In this document: positions 8,162-17,729 of the stretch, one piece after another
Layout of the letters: every line of letters starts with the position of its first letter
Numbering within the stretch: the stretch's first letter is position 1
Source: Dysgonomonas gadei ATCC BAA-286
Lineage (GTDB): Bacteria; Bacteroidota; Bacteroidia; Bacteroidales; Dysgonomonadaceae
Assembly: GCF_000213555.1 (NCBI RefSeq)
Contig: NZ_GL891982.1
Coordinates: forward strand, 1 to 64,000
Direction: 5' to 3'
Length of the DNA: 64,000 bases
The notes under the pieces: model-generated
Told to the model about the DNA's origin: nothing
Seen by the model: the letters and a program-made list of their open reading frames with translations, nothing else
Database searches by the model: none
Program-made: the position numbers and the translations under genes

Positions 8162-8863
8162 ATGTTCTCATTTATCATTCATATTACACTGGCACTATTT
8201 TTAGGAATATGCATCGGTCTGGAACGGCAATTTCGCCAACGTGCAACCGGCCTTCGCACCAATACACTTGTAGCTTTGGGTGCTGCCATATTTATGCTGA
8301 TAGCTTCCCGCATCGGCGGAGATGCTCCGGGGCGTATTGCCTCTTACATTATCAGCGGTATAGTTTTTTTGGGTGCGGGTGTCATCCTCAAAGACGGAGC
8401 TTCGGTCAGAGGGCTTAATACAGCAGCCACTTTGTGGTGTACAGCGGCTATCGGTGCTTTTTGCGGACTTGGATACATCTATGAACCATTGATAGGGACA
8501 GCTTTCATTATTGGAGTACATATCTTTTTACGCCCTGTTTCGAATAAGATCATGAGAATCTGGACGTTTGCAGATAAAGAGTCGGTCGAGTATCATTATA
8601 AATTTGTAGCCTGCTGCAAAGAAGATGTGGAAAACCATATTCGGGTGCTGTTTGTCCAATATATAGGCAATAACAACGATTTAATGTTGAGATCGTTGAG
8701 TAGCCTCGATGCTGACAGCTCATCTTCTGCAATCATAGAAGCCGATATTATTAGTTTCAGTAAGCAAGATGCTACCATCGAAAAAATAGCCTCTTTCCTT
8801 ACACTGGAAAGCGGTATATACTCTATAAAATGGAAAATAGATAATATAGACACCCATACATAG
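8162..8863 (+). CDS. mgtC: MgtC/SapB family membrane protein
   Basis: 233 aa. The N-terminal 135 residues form the hydrophobic MgtC domain with the conserved LGICIGLERQFRQRATGLRT region and GIVFLGAGVILK; the last 90 residues are a soluble, likely ACT-like regulatory tail. MgtC proteins inhibit F-type ATP synthase and support growth in low Mg2+ in other bacteria. It starts 12 bp after mgtA, a common pairing. The tail ending ...SGIYSIKWKID fits the long MgtC subgroup. Function in this host is inferred from family. Confidence 0.9.
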   Translation: MFSFIIHITLALFLGICIGLERQFRQRATGLRTNTLVALGAAIFMLIASRIGGDAPGRIASYIISGIVFLGAGVILKDGASVRGLNTAATLWCTAAIGAFCGLGYIYEPLIGTAFIIGVHIFLRPVSNKIMRIWTFADKESVEYHYKFVACCKEDVENHIRVLFVQYIGNNNDLMLRSLSSLDADSSSSAIIEADIISFSKQDATIEKIASFLTLESGIYSIKWKIDNIDTHT

Positions 8864-8873
8864 AAAAATAGTC

Positions 8874-8943
8874 AGGGATTAAGAAACCTATGACATCTGT
8901 AATTATTAACTACCGGTTATAGCTTTAATGTTACTTAATCCCT
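8874..8943. terminator. Long-loop inverted repeat after mgtC
   Basis: Perfect 10-bp arms agggattaag (8874-8883) and cttaatccct (8934-8943) are separated by 50 bp. The loop is long for a classic terminator, so it could instead be an operator or insertion relic between the mgt and efflux operons. Confidence 0.3.
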
Positions 8944-8987
8944 TTCTTCTGATAATCGTCTAACAGCACCAAGTATTAAGGTCTATT

Positions 8988-8995
8988 TACTTTTG
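8988..8995 (+). promoter_or_regulatory. Bacteroidetes -7 box of the RND efflux operon
   Basis: TACTTTTG fits TAnnTTTG. Transcription from about 9000 would exclude the upstream in-frame TTG at 8993 and supports translation from 9023 or 9026. Confidence 0.5.
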
Positions 8996-9022
8996 CATTC
9001 GATATTAATCCTAAAAATAAAC

Positions 9023-10132
9023 ATGATGAAGAGAAAAACTTTTCAATTACTACTATTCGTATCTGTTATCTATTTTGCAGGCTGCAAAAATAATGAAACT
9101 CAATATGATAATAGTTCATTCGTGGTAAAAGGAGACAGCGTTTTTATTAAAAATGAAGATGCCGTACTTTCACAGATTAAACTATCCGAAGTAGGAACTG
9201 CTCCTTATTCTAAGGAAGTGATAACCGCAGGAATAGTCCAGCCAATCCCCACACAGTTTGCATATATAGCACCGCCATTTGCTGGAAGGGTTGTTAAATC
9301 ATACATCAAAATAGGGCAAAAAGTGCAGGCTAGTACTCCTTTGTTTAAAATCGTATCTCCGGATTTCACAACTGCACAAAAAGAATTTTTTCAAGCAAAA
9401 TCTGAAAAAGACTTAGCCCAAAATGAATTAAAACGAAAAGAAGACCTACTGAAGAATGGAGTCGGCTCGCAGAAAGAAATGGAGGAAGCATTAAGTACTT
9501 TACAAATAGCGGAGAAAGAATACGAGAATGCTTATTCCGCGTTACAGGTCTACCATGTAAATGCCGAAAATATGACTTTAGGCCAGCCGCTTATCATACG
9601 TTCACCGATAGTAGGAGAAGTGATAAAAAATAACATTGTAACGGGACAATATATAAAAGATGACTCTGATCCTATTGCCGTTATTGCTGATTTGTCGCAA
9701 GTCTGGATAAGTGCACAGGTAAAAGAAAAAGATATCCGATTCATCCATGCAGATGACGATATGGATATTTATATTGCAGCTTACCCTGAAAAATCCCTTA
9801 AAGGAAAAGTCTTTCACGTAGAAGAAGCTGTGGATGAAGACACCCGGGCTATAAAAGTGCTGTCGTTTGTCGATAATAAAGACGGACTGTTGAAGATAGG
9901 CATGTACACAACAGTTTACTTCTTGAATAAACCATCGGATTTTATACAAATACCCGAGACCGCACTTTTACAAGGAGAAAAAGACAGTTATGTATTTGTT
10001 AAAAAAACTCCCGATTTATTTTTGAAGATTCCGGTAGAAGTAGAAGCAACCCGCAACGGAAGGGCTATTATTTCCAAAGGGCTGTCAAATAAAGATATTA
10101 TAATCAGCGAAGGCGGATATTATTTAAAATAA
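9023..10132 (+). CDS. Heavy-metal RND efflux periplasmic adaptor (CzcB/CusB-like lipoprotein)
   Basis: 369 aa from ATG 9023 (a second ATG follows at 9026). I rejected the in-frame TTG at 8993 because it overlaps the promoter and lies before a clean lipoprotein signal (FAGC, Cys about 21). Family order is visible: barrel-sandwich hybrid halves (AYIAPPFAGRVVKSYIKIGQKV and LIIRSPIVGEVI), an alpha-helical hairpin between them (FQAKSEKDLAQNELKRKEDLL onward), then a beta-barrel and membrane-proximal domain. It links the inner-membrane pump to the outer-membrane channel. The pump gene starts 6 bp downstream. Metal specificity cannot be read from the adaptor. Confidence 0.9.
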   Translation: MMKRKTFQLLLFVSVIYFAGCKNNETQYDNSSFVVKGDSVFIKNEDAVLSQIKLSEVGTAPYSKEVITAGIVQPIPTQFAYIAPPFAGRVVKSYIKIGQKVQASTPLFKIVSPDFTTAQKEFFQAKSEKDLAQNELKRKEDLLKNGVGSQKEMEEALSTLQIAEKEYENAYSALQVYHVNAENMTLGQPLIIRSPIVGEVIKNNIVTGQYIKDDSDPIAVIADLSQVWISAQVKEKDIRFIHADDDMDIYIAAYPEKSLKGKVFHVEEAVDEDTRAIKVLSFVDNKDGLLKIGMYTTVYFLNKPSDFIQIPETALLQGEKDSYVFVKKTPDLFLKIPVEVEATRNGRAIISKGLSNKDIIISEGGYYLK

Positions 10133-10138
10133 CGAATC

Positions 10139-13100
10139 ATGAAAAAAGATTTAATGCTAACTGTAATACAAAAAAGATGGGTAGTATTGTGCCTGTTTGT
10201 ATTACTATGCGTATTCGGATATTATTCCTGGAAACAACTATCGGTAGAGGCTTATCCCGATATTGCCGATGTCACATCGCAAGTAGTAACTCAAGTACCC
10301 GGATTGGCTGCCGAAGAGGTCGAACAGCAAATAACCATACCCCTCGAAAGAGCCTTGAACGGCATGCCCGGCATGCATGTAATGCGTAGCAAGAGTACAT
10401 TCGGGCTGTCGATGATTACCATTGTTTTTGAAGATGGAATCGAAGATTATTGGAGCCGCCAGCGTGTACAAGAGTGTCTTAATGAAGTAGAATTACCATA
10501 CGGAGCATTACCGGGACTAGATCCGCTGACTTCTCCCACAGGCGAGATTTACCGCTACATCATAGAAAGTGATCACCACTCGTTGCGTGAACTCACCGAC
10601 CTCCAAAACTGGGTAATTATACCCCGAATAAAGGAAGTTCCGGGTGTAGCCGATGTGAGTAATTTTGGCGGTATCACCACACAATACCAAATAGAAATAG
10701 ACCCGCACAAATTAGAGCAATACAGTTTGTCCCTCGATGAGGTAATGGACGCTATTGAAAACAACAACTCCAATGTGGGGGGCAGTGTGCTGAACCGAGG
10801 AGATTTAGGATATGTTGTACGAGGGATCGGACAAATTACGAGCCTTGAAGATTTAGGTAATATCGTAGTCAGTTCAGAGAAAGGTGTTCCAATATTTCTG
10901 AATGATTTGGGGAAAGTTAAATACGGAAACTTGGAAAGAAAGGGTATTCAGGGATACTCAGACCGTAGTCGCGAATATTCGGAAACTGTAGCAGGCATCG
11001 TTTTACTCTTAAAACATGAAAACCCGTCTATCGTACTTGAAGGAATCAGTGAAGCTGTTGAAGAACTGAACAATGAAATATTGCCCGAAGATGTACATAT
11101 ACACACCTATCTGGACAGAACCGAATTGGTAGATACCACCCTACACACTGTTTCTCGAACACTCCTCGAAGGAATGCTCCTTGTAGTAGTTGTACTGATC
11201 ATTTTTCTGGGAAACTGGCGTGGAGCACTACTTGTAGCACTTACTATTCCTATTTCACTGCTTATTGCTTTTATTCTGATGCACTTTACTGATATTCCTG
11301 CAAATCTGCTTTCGCTGGGAGCCATCGATTTTGGGATTATTGTTGATGGTGCCATCGTGATGATGGAAACAATTTTAAAGAAACGAGAAGACCATCCTAA
11401 GCTGCAACTGGAAGAAGATAATATAGTCAAACGAGTAAAGGAAGTTGCTAAACCAATCGCTTTTGCTACAATTATCATTATCACAGCCTATTTGCCCTTA
11501 TTTGCATTCGAAAGAGTAGAACGAAAGCTGTTTACCCCTATGGCATTTACAGTCGGATATGCTTTGTTAGGTGCACTGTTGGTTGCATTATTTCTTATTC
11601 CGGGTATCGGTTATGCATTGTATCGGAAGCCAAGAAAAATTTATCACAACAAATGGCTCGAAAAACTCACGCTGAAATACTCTGAAACTGTCAATTCAAT
11701 TCTGGCTAAGCCTAAAAAAGTAATCGTATCGATTGTAGCAATATTTGTAGTTGCCGTTGGTCTTACTGCCTATGTTGGAAAAGATTTTCTTCCTACCCTC
11801 GATGAAGGGTCTATTTGGCTGCAAGTAAACTTACCGCCGGGAATATCTGTGGAAAAATCGAAAGAACTGTCGGATATTCTTCGTCAGCGTACGATGAAAT
11901 ACCCGGAAGTTACTTATGTGGCTGTACAGGCCGGACGGAATGATGACGGAACTGACCCGTTTACTCCTTCGCATTTTGAGGTATCGGTAGGGATAAAACC
12001 ATATAGTGAATGGCCAAGAGGTAAGACAAAAGACGATTTAATACAGGAATTAGCGGAAGAATACGAAAGTATGCCCGGCTTTAAAGTAGGATTTAGTCAG
12101 CCCATGATAGACGGAGTGATGGATAAAATTGCTGGAGCACACAGTGAATTAGTTGTAAAAGTGTATGGAAACGATTTCAGAGAAACCCGACGGATAGCCG
12201 AGGATGTTCTCGAAACACTCAAAGGTGTTGATGGAGCAGTAGACCTGGATATTGATCAGGAACCACCTCTGCCACAATTGCAGGTACATATGGACAGGAA
12301 TGCAATAGCCCGATATGGACTAAACATAGCTGATGTAAGCAATCTGATAGAAGTAGCCATCGGCGGAAAAGCCATCTCACAACTTTATCAAAACGATCGG
12401 GTATACGACATCACTTGTAAGTATATAGAGAGTGCCCGTGATACACCTGAGAAGATCAAAAATCTGACACTAACATCTTCCACAGGAGCTAAGATTCCTT
12501 TGTCACAAGTCGCAGATGTAAGACTAAGCACGGGCGAAAGTACTATTACCCGCGAAATGAATAAAAGGCACCTGACAGTGAAGCTTAATCTGCGAGGACG
12601 TGACTTATCTTCTTTCTTGCAGGATGCACAAATCGCTATCGAGAAAAATGTAAGCTATGATCACGACAAATATCATATCAAATGGGGAGGGCAATTCGAG
12701 AATCAAAACAGGGCATATTCCCGTCTGGGTGTTATTGTGCCATTGGCACTGGCTATCATGTTCATGCTGCTGTATGCTGCATTCGGTAAATTCCGCCAGG
12801 CAGGATTGGTGCTGATGATCGTTCCTTTAGCCTTATTCGGCGGTATGCTGGCTCTCAATGTGCGAGGAATGACACTTAATGTCTCTTCTGCTGTAGGATT
12901 TATTGCTTTATTCGGTGTAGCTATCCAAAACGGAGTCCTTATGATTTCGCACATGAACGGATTACGCCGGGACGGTTTCAGCCTGATTAACGCCGTCAAA
13001 GACGGAGCACGTCACCGATTCCGCCCTATCCTGATGACCGCAACGGTAGCCATATTGGGATTACTTCCGGCATCGTTAGCCACCGGCATCGGCTCGGATG

Positions 13101-13252
13101 TTCAACGCCCTCTTGCTACAGTTATTGTCTACGGGCTTATGTTCTCTACTATCATCACACTATTTGCTCTTCCAGCTTTCTATTATCTGATAGAAAGAAA
13201 AGCCGAGAAGTACGAAGAATCAAAAACAGAGAAAAATTATGAAGACAAATAA
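10139..13252 (+). CDS. Heavy-metal efflux RND pump (CzcA/CusA family)
   Basis: 1037 aa, typical for HME-RND pumps. It has the usual arrangement of an N-terminal membrane helix, a large periplasmic loop, membrane helices 2-6, a second loop and helices 8-12. The transmembrane-4 motif DFGIIVDGAIVMME carries the two Asp and the Glu used for proton coupling in CzcA. That pattern favours divalent cations (Zn, Co, Cd, Ni) over the CusA Cu/Ag type, though this is inference. Its stop overlaps the next gene start by 14 nt. Operon order adaptor-pump-channel-regulator-kinase is complete. Confidence 0.92.
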   Translation: MKKDLMLTVIQKRWVVLCLFVLLCVFGYYSWKQLSVEAYPDIADVTSQVVTQVPGLAAEEVEQQITIPLERALNGMPGMHVMRSKSTFGLSMITIVFEDGIEDYWSRQRVQECLNEVELPYGALPGLDPLTSPTGEIYRYIIESDHHSLRELTDLQNWVIIPRIKEVPGVADVSNFGGITTQYQIEIDPHKLEQYSLSLDEVMDAIENNNSNVGGSVLNRGDLGYVVRGIGQITSLEDLGNIVVSSEKGVPIFLNDLGKVKYGNLERKGIQGYSDRSREYSETVAGIVLLLKHENPSIVLEGISEAVEELNNEILPEDVHIHTYLDRTELVDTTLHTVSRTLLEGMLLVVVVLIIFLGNWRGALLVALTIPISLLIAFILMHFTDIPANLLSLGAIDFGIIVDGAIVMMETILKKREDHPKLQLEEDNIVKRVKEVAKPIAFATIIIITAYLPLFAFERVERKLFTPMAFTVGYALLGALLVALFLIPGIGYALYRKPRKIYHNKWLEKLTLKYSETVNSILAKPKKVIVSIVAIFVVAVGLTAYVGKDFLPTLDEGSIWLQVNLPPGISVEKSKELSDILRQRTMKYPEVTYVAVQAGRNDDGTDPFTPSHFEVSVGIKPYSEWPRGKTKDDLIQELAEEYESMPGFKVGFSQPMIDGVMDKIAGAHSELVVKVYGNDFRETRRIAEDVLETLKGVDGAVDLDIDQEPPLPQLQVHMDRNAIARYGLNIADVSNLIEVAIGGKAISQLYQNDRVYDITCKYIESARDTPEKIKNLTLTSSTGAKIPLSQVADVRLSTGESTITREMNKRHLTVKLNLRGRDLSSFLQDAQIAIEKNVSYDHDKYHIKWGGQFENQNRAYSRLGVIVPLALAIMFMLLYAAFGKFRQAGLVLMIVPLALFGGMLALNVRGMTLNVSSAVGFIALFGVAIQNGVLMISHMNGLRRDGFSLINAVKDGARHRFRPILMTATVAILGLLPASLATGIGSDVQRPLATVIVYGLMFSTIITLFALPAFYYLIERKAEKYEESKTEKNYEDK

Positions 13253-14489
13253 AATATATACAACCATACTGGTTCTATTTTCCCTAATGAATTTTGTGTC
13301 CTATACAAGGGCACAGGATTCAACGAAAAAAAATATAATAAGCCTATCTTTTCAGGAATATCTGAATCAGGTAGGAAAAAATAACCTGAACTATCTGACG
13401 GAAAAATACAATGTCAATATTGCCGATGCGGAAGTGATTGCTCAAAAAGTCTTACCTGACCCGGAACTTACATTCGAAGGGACAGATGAAAATTTCTCGA
13501 TGGGACTTAGCTATACCCTTGAGTTAGGCAATAAAAGAGGTACTCGGGTGCGTCTGGCTAAAAGCCAGGCTGAACTGGAAAAACTGGCTCTGGAATATTA
13601 CTATCAGGAATTGCGAGCCGAGGCGGCAGATTTATATCTGGATGCCATACAGCAACGCGAACTTTTAGACATAAAAAAGAGTTCTTATGATTATATGCTG
13701 CAATTGAGCCAGTCGGATAGTATTCGTTTCAAGTTGGGTGAAATAACCGAGATTGATGCCCGGCAATCGAAACTCGAAGCTGCAACCCTCTTGAATGAAG
13801 TATTTGAACAGGAGGCTGTATATCAATCGGCATTGGCAACACTTAATCAGTATATGGGGCAAACAACGCTCTCTTTAATGAATCTTTCCGGCAAGTGGGA
13901 AAATATCGATAGAAATTATTTATTGCCGGAATTAATTACAATCGGATTGACTAGCCGCGTTGATTTATATGCCGCAAAAAAAAATATAGATGTAGCAGTT
14001 AACCAGTACAAATTGGTTAGAGCCGAGCGAAGAATGGATCTGGGACTTTCTGTCAGCTATGAAAGAGACTGGCATGGATTTTTTCCGCCATCCAGATCGG
14101 TAACGGCAGGAGTGTCGATTCCTCTCCAGTTTTCTAATTTGAATAAAGGAACTCTAAAGGTGGCTGATTATGGCATAGAACAGACCAAAGTGCAGAAACA
14201 AAACATAGAATTACAGATTCAAACAGAAATATCTCAGGCTTTTTTCCAATTTGAGGCGTCCCGGAAGAAATCAGAACAATACCAGACAGGATTATTGGAA
14301 GATGCTAAAAAAGTTCTTGACGGCATGGTTTATAAATATAAGAGGGGCGAGAGTAACATCACTGATGTTCTTATAGCTCAGCGCACATATAATGAAGTAC
14401 AGGAACTGTATTTGGAAACGATGAAAGGATATGCATCATCGTTAGTTGCACTTCAAAAAGCGTGTGGCATATGGGATATTGATTTTTAA
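13239..14489 (+). CDS. Outer-membrane efflux channel (TolC/CusC family)
   Basis: 416 aa with a Sec signal peptide ending near YTRAQ. The rest has the TolC pattern of long heptad-rich helices and two internally related halves (YYQELRAEAADLYLDAIQQ; later QTEISQAFFQFEASRKKS). It would form the trimeric channel for the RND pump. The start lies 14 nt inside the pump gene, implying translational coupling. No lipobox Cys is visible, so it is probably not lipidated. Confidence 0.9.
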   Translation: MKTNKIYTTILVLFSLMNFVSYTRAQDSTKKNIISLSFQEYLNQVGKNNLNYLTEKYNVNIADAEVIAQKVLPDPELTFEGTDENFSMGLSYTLELGNKRGTRVRLAKSQAELEKLALEYYYQELRAEAADLYLDAIQQRELLDIKKSSYDYMLQLSQSDSIRFKLGEITEIDARQSKLEAATLLNEVFEQEAVYQSALATLNQYMGQTTLSLMNLSGKWENIDRNYLLPELITIGLTSRVDLYAAKKNIDVAVNQYKLVRAERRMDLGLSVSYERDWHGFFPPSRSVTAGVSIPLQFSNLNKGTLKVADYGIEQTKVQKQNIELQIQTEISQAFFQFEASRKKSEQYQTGLLEDAKKVLDGMVYKYKRGESNITDVLIAQRTYNEVQELYLETMKGYASSLVALQKACGIWDIDF

Positions 14490-14497
14490 ATTTTAGG

Positions 14498-14505
14498 TAT
14501 CTTTG
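14498..14505 (+). promoter_or_regulatory. Bacteroidetes -7 box before the response regulator
   Basis: TATCTTTG matches TAnnTTTG 21 bp before the ATG at 14527. It would let the two-component genes be expressed independently of the pump operon. Confidence 0.55.
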
Positions 14506-14526
14506 TTCCAACAGAATCAGCGAGAT

Positions 14527-15216
14527 ATGAAAAAAATACTTGTTATTGAAGATGAAAAAAGAATAGCCGAGCTCTTGGGTAAGGGTTTATCCGAGTTCGG
14601 CTTTGAGGTTACCCTTGCATTTGATGGTGATACTGGAAAACGTCTTATCAGCTCTAACCTGTATGATCTGATTATTACGGATATTATTCTTCCACATCAC
14701 AATGGATTTGAAATTACAAGGTTTGTGAAAGAGAAGTACCTCCATGTACCAATAATTATGCTCACAGCTTTAGGAGCTACCGATGACAAACTGGATGGTT
14801 TTGATGCGGGAGCAGATGATTATATGGTCAAGCCATTCGATTTAAGAGAACTGAATGCACGCATTAATGTCTTATTAAAGAGAAACAGCAATCATCCTGA
14901 AAATAAAGTACCCGACGAACTAAAGTACCATGATTTATGTATGCACGTCAATACCCGCACAGTATCCCGGTCGGGCAAAGAGATAAGACTCACCCCTAAA
15001 GAATTTAGCTTACTGAAGTACCTGATGGAAAATCCGGAAAGAGTATTACCGCGAGCCGAAATAGCCGAAATAGTTTGGGATACACACTTCGATACCGGAA
15101 CTAATTTTATAGACGTTTACATCAATTATTTAAGACGAAAAATAGATAAAGAGTTCGACAACAAACTTATTCATACAAATCCAGGAGTTGGATTTATACT
15201 TAAAATAGAGAAATGA
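14527..15216 (+). CDS. OmpR-family response regulator of the efflux operon
   Basis: 229 aa from ATG 14527; an upstream in-frame TTG at 14503 overlaps the promoter box and is rejected. Receiver domain residues 1-115 with phospho-acceptor Asp52 (LIITDIILP), the acidic pair EDE and the Lys of VKPFD. The C-terminal winged helix (about 135-225, LTPKEFSLLKYLMENPERVL) is OmpR/CusR type. It overlaps the kinase gene by 4 nt (ATGA). It probably senses periplasmic metal with the kinase and activates the pump operon. Confidence 0.93.
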   Translation: MKKILVIEDEKRIAELLGKGLSEFGFEVTLAFDGDTGKRLISSNLYDLIITDIILPHHNGFEITRFVKEKYLHVPIIMLTALGATDDKLDGFDAGADDYMVKPFDLRELNARINVLLKRNSNHPENKVPDELKYHDLCMHVNTRTVSRSGKEIRLTPKEFSLLKYLMENPERVLPRAEIAEIVWDTHFDTGTNFIDVYINYLRRKIDKEFDNKLIHTNPGVGFILKIEK

Positions 15217-16586
15217 AAATAAAGACCAAAATAGCACTCCGTTACTCGATTGTAACAGCCATACTGATGGCTATTTTTGCAACCGTCATCTATCTGGTAA
15301 CTGTACATGACAGGGAGGTCGAGTTTTATGACAATCTCTATCGGGAGGGTGTGTCCAAAGCCAACTTATTTTTCGAAGCCAAAGCCAGCCCTGAAGCGAT
15401 GCATTCTATTTATAAAAATAATATCGAATATATTGATGAGGTAGAGGTTGCCATTTATGACATTGCAGCAGACCTGCTCTATCATGACGCAAAAGATATT
15501 GACATTGTAAAAGAAACTCCCGAACTGATTCAGAATATTGTCGAAAATAAAAAGAATACTAAATTCTATGTTGGAAAATATCAGGCAGTAGGTTTTCTAT
15601 TTAATCATAACAACTCTCATTATGTGGTCACAGCAGCAGCTTATGATGGTTATGGTTATAATAAACTACATAAACTGATTATCAATCTCGTTACTCTTAC
15701 TATTGTATCCATATTGATATCGTTTATTCTTGGTTATTTTCTAGCCCGAAGAGCCTTGAAACCTGTATCTGATATTTCGGGGAAGATGAAAAATATCACA
15801 GCCAACAACCTAAATTTACGTATCTTAGGATATAGCGATCATGATGAGTTTGGAGAATTAGCCGCCTCATTTAACAAAGCTTTGGATATAATAGAATCTT
15901 CTTTCGAATCGCAAAAAATGTTTGTTAGTAACACTTCTCATGAATTACGTACACCGTTGGCAACTTTGGTCGGAGAAATTGACTTTGCATTGCTAAAAGA
16001 ACGTACCATAGAAGAATATATTGACACACTTCGGAATTCGAAACACGATGCAATTCGTTTGATAAAACTTGTAAATGGCCTCTTGGACTTAGCGAAAACG
16101 GGTTACAATGAAAATAAAATTTCAATGAGTAAAGTGCGCATTGATGAAATAGTATTGGATGCCCGCACAGATGTTTTGAAAGCAAACCCAGAATATAGGA
16201 TTGATATTCAATTTATGCAGTCGGGCGAAGACGACACTGAATTAATTATTCTGGGAAATGCATATTTACTAAAAACTGCATTTATAAATTTGATGGAAAA
16301 TAATTGTAAGTTTTCTGAAAACAAAACTTCTATTGTATCAATGTTTTTTGAAAATGAAGTTATTGATATCAATTTTACTGATACAGGAGTTGGCATCAAT
16401 CGGGAAGAATTAAAAAATATTTTTAAGCCTTTCTACAGAGGGAAAAACAAAGAATTTGTAGATGGTAATGGTATTGGGCTGGCTCTCGTGGAGAAGGTTG
16501 TTAAAATTCATAAAGGCAAAATAAAAGTAGATTCTGTTATAAATATGGGGACTATATTTAAGATTGAGATACCTATAGAGAGATAA
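15213..16586 (+). CDS. Sensor histidine kinase of the efflux operon (CusS-like)
   Basis: 457 aa: membrane helix about 10-30, periplasmic sensor about 31-155, second helix about 156-178, HAMP about 179-232, HisKA with His243 (SNTSHELRTPLA), and HATPase with N (NLMENNCKF), G1 (DTGVG) and G2 (GNGIGLAL) boxes. The start overlaps the regulator stop by ATGA. The periplasmic domain lacks an obvious Met or His cluster, so the ligand is not evident. Confidence 0.93.
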   Translation: MKIKTKIALRYSIVTAILMAIFATVIYLVTVHDREVEFYDNLYREGVSKANLFFEAKASPEAMHSIYKNNIEYIDEVEVAIYDIAADLLYHDAKDIDIVKETPELIQNIVENKKNTKFYVGKYQAVGFLFNHNNSHYVVTAAAYDGYGYNKLHKLIINLVTLTIVSILISFILGYFLARRALKPVSDISGKMKNITANNLNLRILGYSDHDEFGELAASFNKALDIIESSFESQKMFVSNTSHELRTPLATLVGEIDFALLKERTIEEYIDTLRNSKHDAIRLIKLVNGLLDLAKTGYNENKISMSKVRIDEIVLDARTDVLKANPEYRIDIQFMQSGEDDTELIILGNAYLLKTAFINLMENNCKFSENKTSIVSMFFENEVIDINFTDTGVGINREELKNIFKPFYRGKNKEFVDGNGIGLALVEKVVKIHKGKIKVDSVINMGTIFKIEIPIER

Positions 16587-16588
16587 GA

Positions 16589-16601
16589 GAGATTAAATCT
16601 C
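16589..16601. repeat. Palindrome gagattaaatctc after the kinase gene
   Basis: A perfect 13-bp palindrome directly after the kinase stop. It shares the core agattaaatc with the MITE-like arms at 5295 and 48924, so it may be a worn copy of the same family or a coincidence of an AT-rich core. Confidence 0.3.
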
Positions 16602-16784
16602 ACTCATGGGACATTTTATTTCACAAGAAAAATTCACAAATGATTACTTTTTTGAGTAAGTTTGTAAGAAGTTATTTTGGGTATGAAAATTTACGCAAAT
16701 GCTAATCAAAAGAACCATTACCAAATTGTTACCTCTCCTAAATTCACCCTTTGTAATCCACTGATAAAGAGACAGGAACATTAA

Positions 16785-17042
16785 GAATGCTGCTATCTGA
16801 AGGAAATTTCCGATTTGTGCGGTATTGAGAAGCACCTCACCTATCATTGCGGCCGTCATACATTTGTAACGACGTTTTTATCGTTGGGTATTCCGATCAA
16901 GCCTGTATCGAAAATGCTGGAGTATACAAAAATCCAGACAACGCAAATATATGCCCGGATAACTAATAACAAGATAGCCAATGAAATGAATGCTATTGCG
17001 GGAAAACTAAAAACTTACGAATCAAAAAGTGCTATTGTTTAA
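16785..17042 (+). pseudogene. Tyrosine recombinase, C-terminal fragment
   Basis: A frame open from about 16785 encodes only the end of an integrase: LKEISDLCGIEKHLTYHCGRHTF with the HxxR box, then MLEYTKIQTTQIYARI with the nucleophile Tyr. About 300 N-terminal residues are missing and there is no proper start; the first candidate is TTG at 16815. In the LGH position it reads LEY, so the second His is also lost. This is a relic of an old integration event between the efflux and kdp operons. Confidence 0.8.
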
Positions 17043-17055
17043 CCTAGTTGAGTTT

Positions 17056-17475
17056 ATGAAAACAGGATATATAAAGTTTACAAATATAGGTACCGACAGA
17101 CCAATCATTGAAGTAAAAATTGTAGATGGTACAGTTTGGATGACAGTAAATGAAATCACTGATCTGTTTGGGGTTTATACCCCGACAATCAGCAAGAATC
17201 TAAAGGCTATTTTTAGGGATAGTTTATTGAAAGAAGTAGATGTGACAAAAGAATACAGATACATCCGAAAGGAGAAAGAAGAATATATTCGCATTTACTA
17301 TAATTTAGAAGCTATTATTTTCTTGAGCTTTCGTATTCAATCCATATATACTAAAGCTTTTCGGGAATGGGTATTCAATAATCTTTGTGAATACGGTAGA
17401 GCAAAGGCTAAATCTGAAATGCTCATAATATTCAATGCTAACACAGGAAAATCATCTTTTAAAAATTTGAATTGA
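17056..17475 (+). CDS. RhuM-like/DNA-binding protein, probably short form
   Basis: 139 aa from ATG 17056. The pattern of TVWMTVNEITDLFGV, then VTKEYRYIR and YNLEAIIFLSFRIQS...FREWV matches the N-terminal domain of the RhuM (virulence/Fic-associated) family found in Bacteroidetes mobile elements. Full RhuM proteins are more than 300 aa, so this is a short or truncated version. It lies 14 nt after the integrase fragment on the same strand. Function unknown. Confidence 0.6.
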   Translation: MKTGYIKFTNIGTDRPIIEVKIVDGTVWMTVNEITDLFGVYTPTISKNLKAIFRDSLLKEVDVTKEYRYIRKEKEEYIRIYYNLEAIIFLSFRIQSIYTKAFREWVFNNLCEYGRAKAKSEMLIIFNANTGKSSFKNLN

Positions 17476-17499
17476 ATATTCCATATAAATTATCCTTAT

Positions 17500-17530
17500 C
17501 ATCCCTAAGTTGTAAAATATCTTGGGGATG
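17500..17530. terminator. Hairpin between RhuM-like gene and small ORFs
   Basis: Arms catccctaag and cttggggatg pair with one wobble across an AT-rich loop and are followed on the plus strand by ctattttatt. It probably ends transcription from the RhuM-like gene. Confidence 0.45.
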
Positions 17531-17590
17531 CTATTTTATTGATAAAAAGGTAGAAATATAAATTTGACAACACTATAAAATTACTTAATC

Positions 17591-17725
17591 TTAGAATGTC
17601 TCAATCAAACCTATGATTATAACTATAATCAGAAAACCCAACCAGACAGGTGTAGACTTTACTAGATTAATTCTTTTGATAACTTTTCTTAGTTTCTTTA
17701 TATCTATTCTTTTCTTAGAATTCAT
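17591..17725 (-). CDS. Small membrane protein, 44 aa
   Basis: A basic N-terminus (MNSKKRIDIKKLRK) is followed by one hydrophobic segment (WLGFLIIVIIIGLI), typical of a single-pass small membrane protein with cytoplasmic N-terminus. The ATG lies 4 nt after the stop of the neighbouring small ORF, indicating coupled translation. I do not recognise a family. Confidence 0.45.
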   Translation of the reverse strand: MNSKKRIDIKKLRKVIKRINLVKSTPVWLGFLIIVIIIGLIETF

Positions 17726-17729
17726 ATTC

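Noticed and set aside
8993..9022. TTG start for the RND adaptor
   Set aside because: Lies inside the promoter box and adds residues before a normal lipoprotein signal.
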